A DNA stretch of 15,457 bases, from the NCBI GenBank assembly GCA_001953115.1, contig LSSL01004669.1, positions 1-15,457 of the forward strand, written 5' to 3'. The notes beneath the pieces are model-generated. The model was not told the origin of the DNA. It did not search any database and was given only the letters and a program-made list of their open reading frames with translations. This document shows, in pieces, positions 1 to 9,597 of this stretch (position 1 is its first letter; each line of letters opens with the position of its first letter). The translations under genes were made by a program, and so were the position numbers. This stretch comes from Smittium mucronatum. Taxonomy: Eukaryota; Kickxellomycota; Harpellomycetes; Harpellales; Legeriomycetaceae.

Positions 1-121
1 TGTAGTTAGGATAATAGTCTTTTCTATACGGTCTTTTCTTTTTTTCATATTTTTTAGTATATTTTTTAATGACGTCATCTTACAATAAAATTCCGTGATA
101 CAAAAAAAAAAAGTGGAGCTG
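1..121. other. A/T-rich leading segment, no gene
   Basis: No coding frame of note is visible. The perfect palindrome TGACGTCA (70-77) matches a CRE-type binding site, but one 8-mer is weak evidence for regulation. The stretch 89-115 (AATTCC, then an 11-A run, then GTGG) resembles a single unit of the 21-bp minisatellite seen near 14400. Confidence 0.4.
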
Positions 122-162
122 AACTAAATATATCTATATAGGTTGCTCTCATATATTTAGTT
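122..162. repeat. 12-bp perfect inverted repeat (stem-loop)
   Basis: AACTAAATATAT (122-133) pairs perfectly with ATATATTTAGTT (151-162) across a 17-nt loop. The stem is A/T-only apart from one C:G pair. It could be a remnant of a small foldback element or simply a chance palindrome in A/T-rich DNA. Confidence 0.5.
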
Positions 163-179
163 TTGAATTATTTTGTATT

Positions 180-247
180 TTAAAACCACTTCCATGGGTC
201 GCAATTGTCTCTGGATCAGAAAGTATCCGGCTCTGGAGTCCTGTTAA
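180..247. repeat. GC-richer repeat island, copy A
   Basis: This stretch is close to 50% G+C in a window near 20%. Its end (225-247, ATCCGGCTCTGGAGTCCTGT and onward) closely matches 3961-3986 (ATCCCGCTTCTGAGAGCTCC and onward). A CAATTG lies upstream in both copies, at 202-207 here and 3943-3948 in copy B, with different spacing (17 and 12 nt). Two diverged copies sharing a GC-rich core suggest a dispersed repeat family or fragments of the same old transposon. On the minus strand the copies give short similar readings (ALTGLQSRIL here, VLTGALRSGI in copy B), so a coding origin is possible. The family is not recognised. Confidence 0.4.
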
Positions 248-980
248 AGCAAATTTTTTGAATTTTTTTTTAATTATATTGATTCGAGATTTTAATCCTA
301 AAAACATGTATGGCTTATTCTATAATTAATTCCCAGGCAGAGCCTCTACTGATTCCTATTGAATATAATATATTTATATGATGTAACTTATAGTGAATTA
401 ATGACTTTATCATTATTACTCCGCACTGCACTAATTATAAGGTTATTATTGTGTTCCTATTGCTATTTTTAATTATCCTTATTATAATTTGTATAATGAA
501 AATATGTAAGAGTTTGAGAAAGATTATCTTTCCCCCCTTCACTTTCTACTGACATTGTTTCTATTTTGTGATTTTTGATATAATTGACTGATTTCTTAGC
601 ATAAAAAACTGTATAATAATAAAAAAAAGATAGTAAAAACTGATTATTTATAAGAAAAAAATTAATATTGAAATCCAATTAGGTAAAAATTCAGATGGGT
701 GAAATCATTATTTTCATATGATTATACTCATGAAAAATTTCACATATGAATTTTAAATGATAGTTTCGATCAAATGTACAAACAATAACAAGAATAAAAT
801 AGCTAAAATCTACGATAAAATAAAATAAAATTCTAAAAAATCAGTATAAATTTATTTCGTGTTTTCAGGGGGGTTTTATTTTCCGTCAATTTAATTCTTC
901 AAATAAAGCTTTTTAAATAATTACACGATACCTTTGAATAATACCTTTGTGTTAGAAATATATTGCTTTTAATAAAAAAA
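248..980. other. A/T-rich stretch without a recognisable gene
   Basis: A 69-codon minus-strand frame (469-678) exists, but its length is expected by chance at this composition and no family is recognisable. A modest GC-richer patch at 332-357 has no clear relative in the window. Nothing else is supported. Confidence 0.5.
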
Positions 981-1142
981 AACCTGTAATTCATAAATCC
1001 ATCTTTTAAAAATAACTGGAATAATCAGAAATTGACTTGAGGATTTTATCACGATTGTTACTAATAATTATAAAAAATCCAATTAAAAATTCATTCCAGT
1101 TATATCTTAAAAAAACTATTTTTGAATTAAAATCACTAGGTT
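981..1142. repeat. Palindromic hairpin element (MITE-like)
   Basis: The perfect core arms ATAACTGGAAT (1012-1022) and ATTCCAGTTAT (1093-1103) extend as an imperfect inverted repeat. Outward, AACCTGTAATTCAT (from 981) pairs loosely with the reverse of TGAATTAAAATCACTAGGTT (ending about 1142). Inward, further A/T-rich stretches also pair. The whole would fold into one ~160-nt hairpin. The size and shape fit a degenerate miniature inverted-repeat element. No clear target-site duplication is visible, so an origin by transposition is an inference. Confidence 0.5.
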
Positions 1143-1531
1143 ATCATTAGGAGTATTTTTTTTAAAAAAATTCATGATATATTTTAAACAATAGAATGAA
1201 AAGTTTTGGAAATTGCTAATTTTTGTTTAATGGGTCTTCTATTAAAATTCATTTATTAAATTTTCGTAATAAATACTTAGTCGGAAAGCATAATGGGGTC
1301 TATTTATAGCTATATTGTACCAATTAATACACTCATAACTCAATTAAGAGAAACTTTACGGAAGGATTGCCAATCCGGTTTTTTATACAAATCAAGTATA
1401 ATCATGACGATTTTTTAATCGAATATATTTTTTCTGTTTAATAAATTTTTCGGATAAAAATTTAAAAATAAATTTTGATGTTACTTTAGTTTATTACTCA
1501 TATATCAAACCAACTCAGAATTTTCATACAT
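1143..1531. other. A/T-rich stretch, nothing recognised
   Basis: No open frame or long repeat stands out. There is a local T8A7 palindrome near 1157-1171. Confidence 0.5.
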
Positions 1532-1843
1532 TTAGGGTGTAAATTTTGTCATCAAAAACTTTAATTTTATAGTTTTTTCTAAAAAAAAGGTTTTAGGCAA
1601 TAAATCAAGAAAATTCTTGATAATCAATCCTGGAAGAATTATGACTAAAAATAAATGCCAATAAAGCTTAATAAAAATTGTAAAAACAAACAAATTTAAC
1701 CCATTAAATACCAATGATAAAAAAATGGAATCCAGATCTAAGTTAATATAAAAATTTAAATTTTTTAAATTTTTACAGTTAGTTTGTCTATGAAAATAAT
1801 CAAATTGAAAATTAAATATTTCCATGAAATTAGATTGACCCAT
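1532..1843 (-). CDS. 103-codon open frame, unrecognised; possibly spurious
   Basis: This is the longest open frame in the window. It starts at an ATG (MGQSNFMEIFNFQFDYFH) and is rich in F, L, I, N and K, as expected from translating A/T-rich DNA. Residues about 35-75 are strongly hydrophobic and could form one or two membrane segments, but no signal peptide, catalytic motif or known family is visible. At about 80% A+T a stop is expected roughly every 10-11 codons, so a 103-codon frame is uncommon (well below one expected per window) but not decisive. There is no neighbouring gene, no obvious promoter and no poly-A context tying it to a transcript. It may be a remnant of a real exon or chance; chance is favoured. 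Confidence 0.15.
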   Translation of the reverse strand: MGQSNFMEIFNFQFDYFHRQTNCKNLKNLNFYINLDLDSIFLSLVFNGLNLFVFTIFIKLYWHLFLVIILPGLIIKNFLDLLPKTFFLEKTIKLKFLMTKFTP

Positions 1844-2128
1844 TTTATAGCCCAGAAAAGGAGAGTTTATATATCAAATTATATCATGCATAAAAATTCA
1901 TCCTAAAAAACATAATTTATTCAGAAAAAAATTGGTGATCAAGGCACTTACATGGTGCTCAATTTTTAATAAAATCATAAAATCAATTTTTCCATCACAT
2001 TAAAAGTTTTTTCTAATTTAAGTGTCATAAAAAAAAATATAATAGTATTTAGCGATATTAATTCATGGTATAATTGAGTCAAATAAAGTTTAAATCAAAC
2101 CTTTTAATTCCATTTTTTCATTAAATAG
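1844..2128. other. A/T-rich stretch, nothing recognised
   Basis: The sequence lies directly upstream of the transposase-like scrap on the + strand. A DNA-binding (helix-turn-helix) region of a transposase would be expected here, and none could be read. Confidence 0.4.
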
Positions 2129-2251
2129 ATAGATGTTTTCAGAAATATATTAAAAAGGCTATATTTCTGGTGTTATTTGGGATGCATAGTTTTTAAAGTA
2201 GATGAAGCTTGGATCTATCTTGGTCTTATTACTATCAATTTAGAGCCCAAT
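2129..2251 (+). pseudogene. Tc1/mariner-like transposase scrap (DEAW motif)
   Basis: A 41-codon stop-free frame ends at a TAG (2252-2254). It reads FRNILKRL near codons 4-11, then IVFKVDEAWIYLG, then IN about 10 residues on. In Tc1/mariner transposases the first catalytic aspartate sits in a block of the form IxxSDExxFxL, preceded by a basic helix. The D of DEAW (codon 2201-2203) would be that residue. The catalytic domain moves the element by cut and paste. The N-terminal helix-turn-helix and the second and third catalytic acids were not found, so this is a short dead fragment at best. The local G+C is higher than its surroundings. The call rests on one motif with matching flanks. Confidence 0.4.
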
Positions 2252-2254
2252 TAG

Positions 2255-3439
2255 ACACTATTTTCACAAAAAAAAGTCGAAAATTGCTTTAAAATCTTAA
2301 ATTATTATTATTAATACGAATATAGGTGAGGTGAAAAAAGACTGAAATGAGATGTTAAAAATAAAAATATTTATTTTGAGTTTTATTTAAATAATTATAT
2401 TTAAAAAGTGAATATAATTATTTTTTATAACATAATCTATACTAATCAAAAAAATTGAAGTACCGAGACTTTTAATTATTTAAAAATAGCATTTATACGT
2501 AAATAATTTAATAATTTTTTTTGACAGATTTCAAGGATGTATTACTATTGTAATTGTAAGAAAATATAATTTAGTTGGGAATAGAAGTTATTTAATCTTT
2601 GATTTATTCAATCTAAATATTATGATAAAAAAATATTTAATCTAAGAAGGATTTCCCCCTTAAAACAGTAATAAAATAAAATATAGTTAAAAAAGAAAAC
2701 TGAACTTGTCTATAATTAAAACTATTTTTAAAATATATCCAAATAGAAATATTTGATAAATAGTTTACATCATCTTGATGACAGCTGTATCTAGGGTTTG
2801 AGAATTTTTTTTTTTGAAAAATGAAGTATAATTAACATCATTTTCGTATTTTGATATTCTTAAAAAACTTGAATATGATTCTTAACTTCATTAAGACAAT
2901 TTAAATCCATTTTATAGACGAATAAACTACCGTTTAAATTCGAATTTGCCTATATTTTAATTAAAGAAAATTTAAAACTAATTTTTTAATTATTTTTCAG
3001 GATAAAACAATAATAATCTTATTTTTTTTATTGAACACAACATAATTCAAAAAAAATATCTCTAATGTATATTTATCAGTGTCAATAAAAAATATGAGAG
3101 TATGAATACAAGATAATAGATTCTATTTAAATTTGGAAATCTACCAACAGTTAAAAATTATTGGAAAAAAAAAATCTATCCCCTCAATTAAATACCGAAT
3201 TGGGATTTTATAAATTAAATTTTTATTTAATAAAATCATACTATTTCAAGAGGATAAGAATGAATATTATATCTATAAATTATATGAAATAAAAGAGATA
3301 CATAATTAATCAATTTTTTGTTATCTATTTATAGGATAAAAAAGTAAAAGATATATATAAATATAATGAAAATTCAATTATATTATATTTTTGAGTTTTA
3401 TTTATATCTAAAGTAATTTCGCTAAAAAATATACTAAAA
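2255..3439. other. A/T-rich stretch, nothing recognised
   Basis: No convincing coding frame or long repeat is seen. An imperfect similarity (C/T-rich block followed by A/T-rich sequence) links 3165-3215 with 10785-10830, but it is too weak to call a repeat family. Confidence 0.4.
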
Positions 3440-3620
3440 TAAAAGGGTATTTACATGTATGTGGGTAATGAACTGATAAAAATTTATAGAGATGATTCAA
3501 AACTATCTAAAACTAATCGGAGCCACTAATGTCAGGCTGTGAAGGGTATTTTATTTTTCATAGCTCCATTTATATGAAGGTCAGTATCTGTTGATATCTA
3601 TAGCATCTGACAAAGTAGAT
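3440..3620 (+). other. GC-richer island with short coding-like frames
   Basis: The base composition here is more balanced than in the flanks. One frame reads 24 residues from an ATG at about 3457 (MYVGNELIKIYRDDSKLSKT and a few more) to a TAA. A second frame then runs from an ATG at about 3529 (MSGCEGYFIFHSSIYMKVSI). The residues are more varied than random A/T-rich translation would give, which suggests an old exon or transposon fragment broken by a frameshift. No family is recognised. The segment around 3532-3570 also contains a loose inverted repeat (GGCTGTGAA with TTCATAGCTCC). Confidence 0.2.
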
Positions 3621-3792
3621 ATTTCTTGAATTATTTAATTTATTCTTCTAATTGATTTAGCTCAGATAATATTTTTTCTTTTTTTCTACAAGTTTCTGAT
3701 TATTTAAGCCTTATTTAATCATAAAATTTAACATCCTTAATTAGTAGAGGGTATTTTGATATTATAGATTTTTCAGTTCCACTAAAAAATCT

Positions 3793-4068
3793 ATGGGGGT
3801 TTTTTGTGCTATTTTGAGACTTCATACATTAAAGCTGCGTCATTTTAAAAATATTTTTTTGCCTAAAAAAAATCAATTATTACTCTTTTTTATTTGTTTA
3901 TATTTTTATCAACTTAACTACATGATGTTTTTATATCGAATTCAATTGGGAGTTGAAGGAATCCCGCTTCTGAGAGCTCCTGTTAACACAGGATCATTTC
4001 TTCTTTTTGGGAATTTCCACTCTGAATTTTTTTTTCCAGAACTACATAGCCTTTGTATACCACCATAG
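3793..4068 (+). CDS. 91-codon open frame, unrecognised; possibly spurious
   Basis: The frame runs from ATG to TAG. Its first half is lysine, leucine and phenylalanine rich, with a hydrophobic stretch around residues 28-45 that could span a membrane. Its second half (from about 3943) is GC-richer and more varied (LGVEGIPLLRAPVNTGSF). That second half coincides with repeat copy B, so it is more likely repeat sequence read through than a real protein. The length is close to what chance allows at this composition. No known domain is recognised, and the frame has no supporting start context or partner exon. About 80 nt downstream, another short frame (4128-4196, including YFDQPFATYISWIYPFNA) also looks coding-like, hinting at dispersed remains of one element. 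Confidence 0.15.
   Translation: MGVFCAILRLHTLKLRHFKNIFLPKKNQLLLFFICLYFYQLNYMMFLYRIQLGVEGIPLLRAPVNTGSFLLFGNFHSEFFFPELHSLCIPP
3943..3986. repeat. GC-richer repeat island, copy B
   Basis: This matches copy A at about 202-247: CAATTG, then a GC-rich block ending CTCCTGTTAA here (3977-3986), against a block ending GTCCTGTTAA in copy A. The best-matched part is about 26 bp with a few substitutions and short gaps. It lies within the 3793-4068 open frame. Confidence 0.4.
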
Positions 4069-4357
4069 CCTATTCACCAAGCTTTTCAGAATAATATTAA
4101 ATTCTAGTATTGATATAGATATTTTTTCGAAAAATCTCTAATTATTTTGACCAGCCTTTTGCAACATACATATCATGGATTTATCCATTTAATGCATAAA
4201 TAATTCATGTTATTCTACTGTCAATAATAACCACAACTTATTTTTAAATAAAATAGCGGCAATTTTTTCCTGAAAAAAACGTTTAAAACTTTTAAAAAGC
4301 AACTAAGATCTGTTGATAAAGAAGACTGCATATAAAGGATAAAACCATAATTCTTAA

Positions 4358-4595
4358 AATAAGGAAAAAGTATCAATTGTGACTATTAGATATATTTTTA
4401 ATGTCGAGAAGGTGATGAGTTATAAATGGATTATAGATAATTTCAAAATTTGAGTTTACTAAGTTGCAAATGGATTGTTCAGATATATTAAAATCTCTAT
4501 TCACTTCTCATACATTAAAAGATGCTACAAGTAAGTTAGTAAAATCAGCAGCTTTCATCTCTGGTTCAAATTTAAAAAAAAAAATTCTACCATTC
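4358..4595 (+). pseudogene. Probable transposase remnant (MULE-like), frameshifted
   Basis: Two overlapping stop-free frames carry varied, coding-like residues. The first (4358-4450) reads VTIRYIFNVEKVMSYKWIID then NFKI. The second (4437-4595, ATG at 4470) reads MDCSDILKSLFTSHTLKDAT, then SKLVKSAAFISGSNL, and ends at a TAA (4596-4598). The order of elements (a beta-strand ending in N-x-E, an SYxW-x-x-x-x-F helix, then a D followed by a helix) resembles the core of MULE-superfamily transposases, including NOF/Foldback-type proteins. The frame change within about 15 codons means it is broken if this is right. The catalytic acids cannot be assigned with certainty, and the N-terminal and C-terminal parts were not found. 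The coding-like character is more certain than the family. Confidence 0.3.
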
Positions 4596-4640
4596 TAAGT
4601 TTCCTATTCAACATCGTGTAGATTTTTTAAATTTGGCTAT

Positions 4641-4713
4641 ATTAAACCCCATTAGAATATATAACCAATGGGAGTTTTTTTTGGTTATTTAATTAAAAAA
4701 TTTGGGGTTATAA
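4641..4713. repeat. Foldback hairpin
   Basis: The left arm 4641-4668 (ATTAAACCCC ... ATAACCAA) pairs with the right arm 4681-4713 (TTGGTTAT ... GGGGTTATAAT) around a 12-nt loop. Both ends of the stem pair well (CCCC with GGGG, ATAACCAA with TTGGTTAT) and the middle is A/T-rich and mismatched. It begins about 40 nt after the transposase-like remnant. It could be a miniature element or part of a terminal repeat. Confidence 0.5.
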
Positions 4714-6400
4714 TCCTGATAACCAATAATTTACTATTCTTTTTTAGAAGCAGAAGTTACTTAGAAGTTTAAATTGTGACTTTTAGTCGCATGTTTTTAT
4801 ACCTTGATATTTCAATTCTTCCTAAAGACATAATTTAAATATCTTTCTAATTTTAATTTTTTACTGTTGGAAAAATATCAATTAAGATTACATAAAAATA
4901 TATATATTGAGGTATCCGATTATTTTAACCATTTTCCTAAAATCTAATTTCCTCATGTATCACCAAAGATATAAATTAATTGCATTTAATTATTTTTCAA
5001 AGTTTTTTCTATTTTTGATAATAAAAAATTACCATCTAGTTTAGTTGATACTCTAAATCGGTATCACGGTTTTTTGTAGATTTATAAACACGATTAAAAT
5101 ATTACAAAGTTTTGAAATCAAATGAATGAATGAAAAAAATCCATTGAAAATTACAAGTCGAAATTCAAAATGTTTTTTTTAAAAAAATTCTTATAAAAAA
5201 ATGTATATATTTTTTCGATGTATTTCTCGAATATTATTTTTAAATTTTCAACTTAATATTATATTGTATCTAAATCTAAAAATTATGCTATTTACCGTTA
5301 TTTATAAATTTGTTTTTTTTGTAAAAAATATTAATTTCTCAATTTTATTCGTTAATATATATATTTAGAAATCAATATTTATATTTTGATGAACGTCAAG
5401 TTATTTTGATTCAAGGTCACTAATTAAAGGATTGCTTCTATATTTCTGACAGCTTTTCCAATTTTTTAATAATTTATTTATTGGTTTATTCTTAAGTTTT
5501 TAATTTATCTTCCCTGTAAATTTAAAGAAAATGAACGTTTTTTTTTAGATTTAGCAATTATCTAATTAGACTTGCATAATTTAATAACTCTTAAAAAAAT
5601 GATTTTTTTGTTGCTTATTAGGTTATGAGAGGGATTTTTTAAGGGAATTTTGTGCTTTTATCATTATATGTAAACAAATGAAATAAAATTTCTAATTCTA
5701 TCAATATATAAATTGATTATATAGGAATTAAATTCCAATTTAAAAATTAAAAAAATTATCAATATTATATATAGTGCCATAAGTTTAAATTTAAAAAAAT
5801 AATCCCTATCCTATTTTCTTATAAAACTATCTTCTTAGAGGTATTATTGTGAAATAAATAATACTATTCGTTTAATAATTAAAAAACTAAATAGCTAATT
5901 GTTATTAAAAATTATATATTAAAATTAACTTAAAAGTGGGAGATAATTAAATTATAATTCACTCTATTGTTTTCATTTATAATTACAAATGTTATTTTGA
6001 AGGAAATAAGCTTTGAAAGTGGAATAAGAATTTTATTGAATATTTTATTTCATCCCTTCCATGATCCAATATGTGCCTCACAACTATTTGTGTATATTGT
6101 TTAAATTGGCTCAATGTTTTTTTTATCCAATAGTATACATATATTATTATTCAAATGTAGCATTGAATGAAAATTTAATTTAATTTTTTATATCTTCAGC
6201 CCTGAATGGTTTAATATAATTTTTTTTTAAAACCTATATTTGATACAATTATAAGAAATAGCCATTTAAATATTAGTTTCTAGCAGATGAAATTCAAATA
6301 ATCTCAAGATTTAAATAAAAAATAGTTGATGGTGACCTTATTTCTACATAAGTATTTCATATCGGAAATTAAGACCCAAATATCTAATATAATCAAATGA
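4714..6400. other. A/T-rich stretch, nothing recognised
   Basis: The region is dense in A/T runs and short self-complementary tracts. No coding-like frame, long repeat or known element could be supported. Confidence 0.5.
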
Positions 6401-6441
6401 ATTTTAAGTAAAACCTTTTTAATAAACCTTTTACTTAAAAT
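6401..6441. repeat. 13-bp perfect stem-loop
   Basis: ATTTTAAGTAAAA (6401-6413) and TTTTACTTAAAAT (6429-6441) are exact reverse complements around a 15-nt loop (CCTTTTTAATAAACC). It stands alone and has no coding neighbour. Confidence 0.55.
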
Positions 6442-8175
6442 GCCCTTAATTTTTTCATTTCAAAGGTTATTTTAAAATTTTTTTGTTGATTAATAAATAG
6501 CCCAAAGATTTCTTGAGTGGCATATTAAATTAACTTTTTTATCGCTGAAATAGGATGTTATCATAATGAAAATTATTTATTCCAGATTAATCCCAAAAAT
6601 TTTACTTGGTAAAATATACAAATAAATTAATCAATTAGCCACGTGTGTAAAAATTGGGTTTATTTCATTAATATATTTTAAAAAATAGACAAAAAATTTA
6701 TAAATGAGCTCACCAATACAAATTAATGAAAACTTCATTTAAATATTAGGTAAAATGATATAAAACAAAAAAAGAGATAATTAGAAATATTTTAAAACGA
6801 TAGATTTATGTTATTAAATACATGTTTTTATAAATAAAGCATTTTAATTTAAATATAATCATATTTATCAAAATGAAGAATTTTTTAAATAAAGTCGAAT
6901 TTTCATTATTAATCTCTCCTTGATTAGCAATCTTATACTTATTTAAAATGTTAATTTTTTACGATATAAAGAAAATTATCAATATGCGTGTATATTATAT
7001 TATGATGGTAATAATTTTTATGTTTCATATCATATCTTACGTTTTTTTTAGTATAATGAAAAAAAATATAAATCACTTATAATTTTATGTAAGAGCGGTT
7101 TCAATCAGTAGATATTATTACTCATTTGTAAAAAATACATTATTTATATTTTTTGATAAACTTAATTTCAAGATAAAGTCATTTTTTGAAATATCGATTG
7201 TAAAAATTCAAATTTAATCCGAATTTTTTTTTTTGATCAAATTCTGAATTTGAATGCTAAAACGTTGTCAATGTTTTAAAAATTAACCATAATTTTTTTA
7301 AAAATAATAATTATTCTTTTTGACTAGTGCTTTTCAATGACGTTATTATAATTTTTTTACTCTAGAAGGATTAAAAACGGGGAAAATAAGTTTAAGATGA
7401 TTAAATCTTGAATTTTACCATTAAAGATAAAATATCATGAAAATACGTGGCAAAAAAAATGAAAATTATAATATATTTTTTTTTTTGAGATATAGATAAC
7501 GAATCCATTTAATTTTAAAGTTTTAAACTAGAATTTAAAAAATTATGTTTATTCTCGTAATTTTTTTTTGTCCCAGATGAAAAATATCAATTGAGATAAA
7601 ATTCAAATTATTAATCAAATTGAAATAAATATAGAAAATTCATTTTTTTGAAAAAATCTTGATATTTTGATTAAAAATAGTTTATTTCAGTTAAACATAT
7701 GGTTTATAAAATTAATACAAACTAAAATAACGCCATTAATCTTAAATGTTTTGAATTAAGTCCTTTTTTCTAGTTTATAAGTTATTATCTAATATATAAT
7801 CAAATATTTTTATTAATTATTAATGGTTGTTTATTCTATAAAAACTGTTTTATTTTTCAAAAATTCATGCCATTACAATAATGCCATTTATTTTACTGGT
7901 AGAATGATGCGTGAAATATCGTTATATTTTTCAAAAATACTATAATCACTTTATAAAATATTATGAGGATAAAAATAAGTAATATTTTTGATATTTTATT
8001 TGTAAAAGGACTAAATTTAATATTTTTCCTGGTTTTAAATAATGTATTTTTAACTCAAGATTTTTCAATAATCAAAAATCGAATTAATCAAATTTTTTAT
8101 TATATAATAGTATTGTTGTAATGAAGTTAATCAATTACTTATGTCATGTATTAATTTCATAATTAAATGAGAACA
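6442..8175. other. A/T-rich stretch with one small hairpin
   Basis: No gene is seen. A loose hairpin at 7206-7255 pairs ATTCAAATT (7206-7214) with AATTTGAAT (7247-7255) and extends inward imperfectly. A CACGTG hexamer (about 6641) occurs once. Confidence 0.5.
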
Positions 8176-8203
8176 CCATTTATATTTATAATAAATATAA
8201 TGG
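8176..8203. repeat. Short palindromic hairpin
   Basis: CCATTTATATTTAT pairs with ATAAATATAATGG with a one-base bulge and almost no loop. The hexamer AACACC occurs just before the stem and again about 40 nt later, close to the other side. Cruciform formation is possible in such sequence. Confidence 0.4.
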
Positions 8204-9583
8204 ATATATAAACACCTTATTGGATTATTTTGAATTAGCAGGAATTTTTCTTATAAAAACTTGTTTTATATTTATTAGATAACTTATTTCTCAAAAAAAT
8301 AAAAGAAAGCCTAAAAAACTTTCATAATCAGAGTAAATCTCACGGAACTCATCGAATAATTATTTTGTTTTTTAAAACCCAAGAATGTTAAAATTCGATA
8401 TCAGTAATTTCAGTAATTTATAAATAACTTAGAATAAGCGAATAGAAAAATTATAGGATTCTCTGAATAAATTTTTTTTTAAAATAACCTTGAAAAACGA
8501 TGGCGTGTGTAAAATGTGTAATGATAAACTTAAATTTTTTTAGGTTTTTTTTCTTTTAAAAATTATTTTCATAAATATATGTAAAATGAATTGAGCAATT
8601 TATATTTTATATTTTTCGAATTCACAAGTATGTATAATAACAAAATTTTACTTGAAATTATTGTATGAATAATCACAGAATAATAATAATAATTTATATA
8701 TGCAGATATGATAAAACTAACTAGGGGTGTTCATTTTAATTATTTTGTATAACCATTTATATAATTTTCTTATAGCATATAATTAAAAAAAATTTGAATC
8801 AAAATAATACAAATATAATCAAATTTATTACCTGAAATTGAATATTGTGCATTTTTAAACTGAAAATTTTACCGAATAGAGAGTTATTAAGAGAATTTTT
8901 TTGTATATAAGGAATTATAAGACGATTATTCGAAAAATTTGACGACATTTAGTCTTAATTAATTTTTTTGAGCGATTTGTAAGTAAATAATTACTTATAT
9001 AGTTTATAACATATTATCATAACCAATTTTTCTATATTTTTAGATAAAATATGATATTTAATAACAGCATCAAATTGATTTTTCATGTATTAATCTAATT
9101 ATACAGTTAAGTTAATAAAAAAATTTTCTTTTTAAAAATTGAAAAATCAAAAAAATATGAGTTTTTTTTCTTATTTTAGTGTATTTATTACAAAACAATA
9201 ATAATTTTTTCGAATTAAATATTTTAGTATTTTAATTAAAAGATGTTTTAAAAATCTACTCGCGAATGAGATTGGAACAGAAATTCAGGTGTTAGATTTT
9301 TACATTAAAGTAATTATTACCTTCAAGATTCATAAATATATAAATTTCCAATTAAAGAAATAAAATCCTGATATTTATTGATTACTTATTTCTCTTTTTT
9401 TTTTTAATAGAACTATTTCGTCAAAAAACCCCTAAATTCCAATGTTATTGATATTTTTAGTTAATTTTCCTTTCACCAAAAAAAAAATTTATATTTATAT
9501 TTAAATTTACCAAAATTTAAACTTATCCAACTAATTTTCACCTCCAAAATTAATGAAAAATTAAATTAATTAGTAGAGACACC
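8204..9583. other. A/T-rich stretch, no supported gene
   Basis: It contains a few short coding-like frames, none recognised with confidence. One at about 8279-8390 includes FHNQSKSHGTHRIIILFF. Another at about 8469-8540 includes DGVCKMCNDKLKFF, with a CxxC reminiscent of a BED finger. Confidence 0.35.
8679..8693. repeat. (AAT)5 microsatellite
   Basis: Five uninterrupted AAT units. A second (AAT)5 occurs at 12004-12018, inside the spacer of the large inverted repeat. Confidence 0.85.
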
Positions 9584-9597
9584 ATATATATATATAT
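9584..9597. repeat. (AT)7 microsatellite
   Basis: Seven uninterrupted AT units, between ACC and TTGCG. Confidence 0.85.

Noticed and set aside
70..77. Perfect CRE palindrome TGACGTCA
   Set aside because: A single 8-mer with no promoter or gene beside it; no basis for calling a regulatory site.
469..678. 69-codon open frame on the minus strand (includes MSVESEGGKDNLSQTLTYF)
   Set aside because: Length is expected by chance at about 80% A+T. The C-terminal third looks varied, but no family is recognised and no repeat or conservation supports it.
3165..3215. Possible repeat with 10785-10830 (TATCCCCT / CATCCCCT followed by A/T-rich sequence)
   Set aside because: Only loosely alignable with gaps; low-complexity flanks make it unreliable.
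3817..3842. Apparent repeat of CATACATTAAA with 4508-4520
   Set aside because: The identity does not extend beyond a short A/T-rich word, so it is probably chance.
7085..7115. GC-containing patch (AAGAGCGGTTTCAATCAGTAG) considered as part of a tRNA
   Set aside because: No cloverleaf arms or T-loop consensus can be placed around it.
8279..8390. Coding-like short frame with KESLKNFHNQSKSHGTHRII
   Set aside because: About 35 codons and unassigned; compatible with chance.
8699..8728. YADMIKL reading, similar to the YADD box of reverse transcriptases
   Set aside because: The second D is missing and Y-A-D alone is expected about once by chance in this window; no other reverse-transcriptase motif lies nearby.
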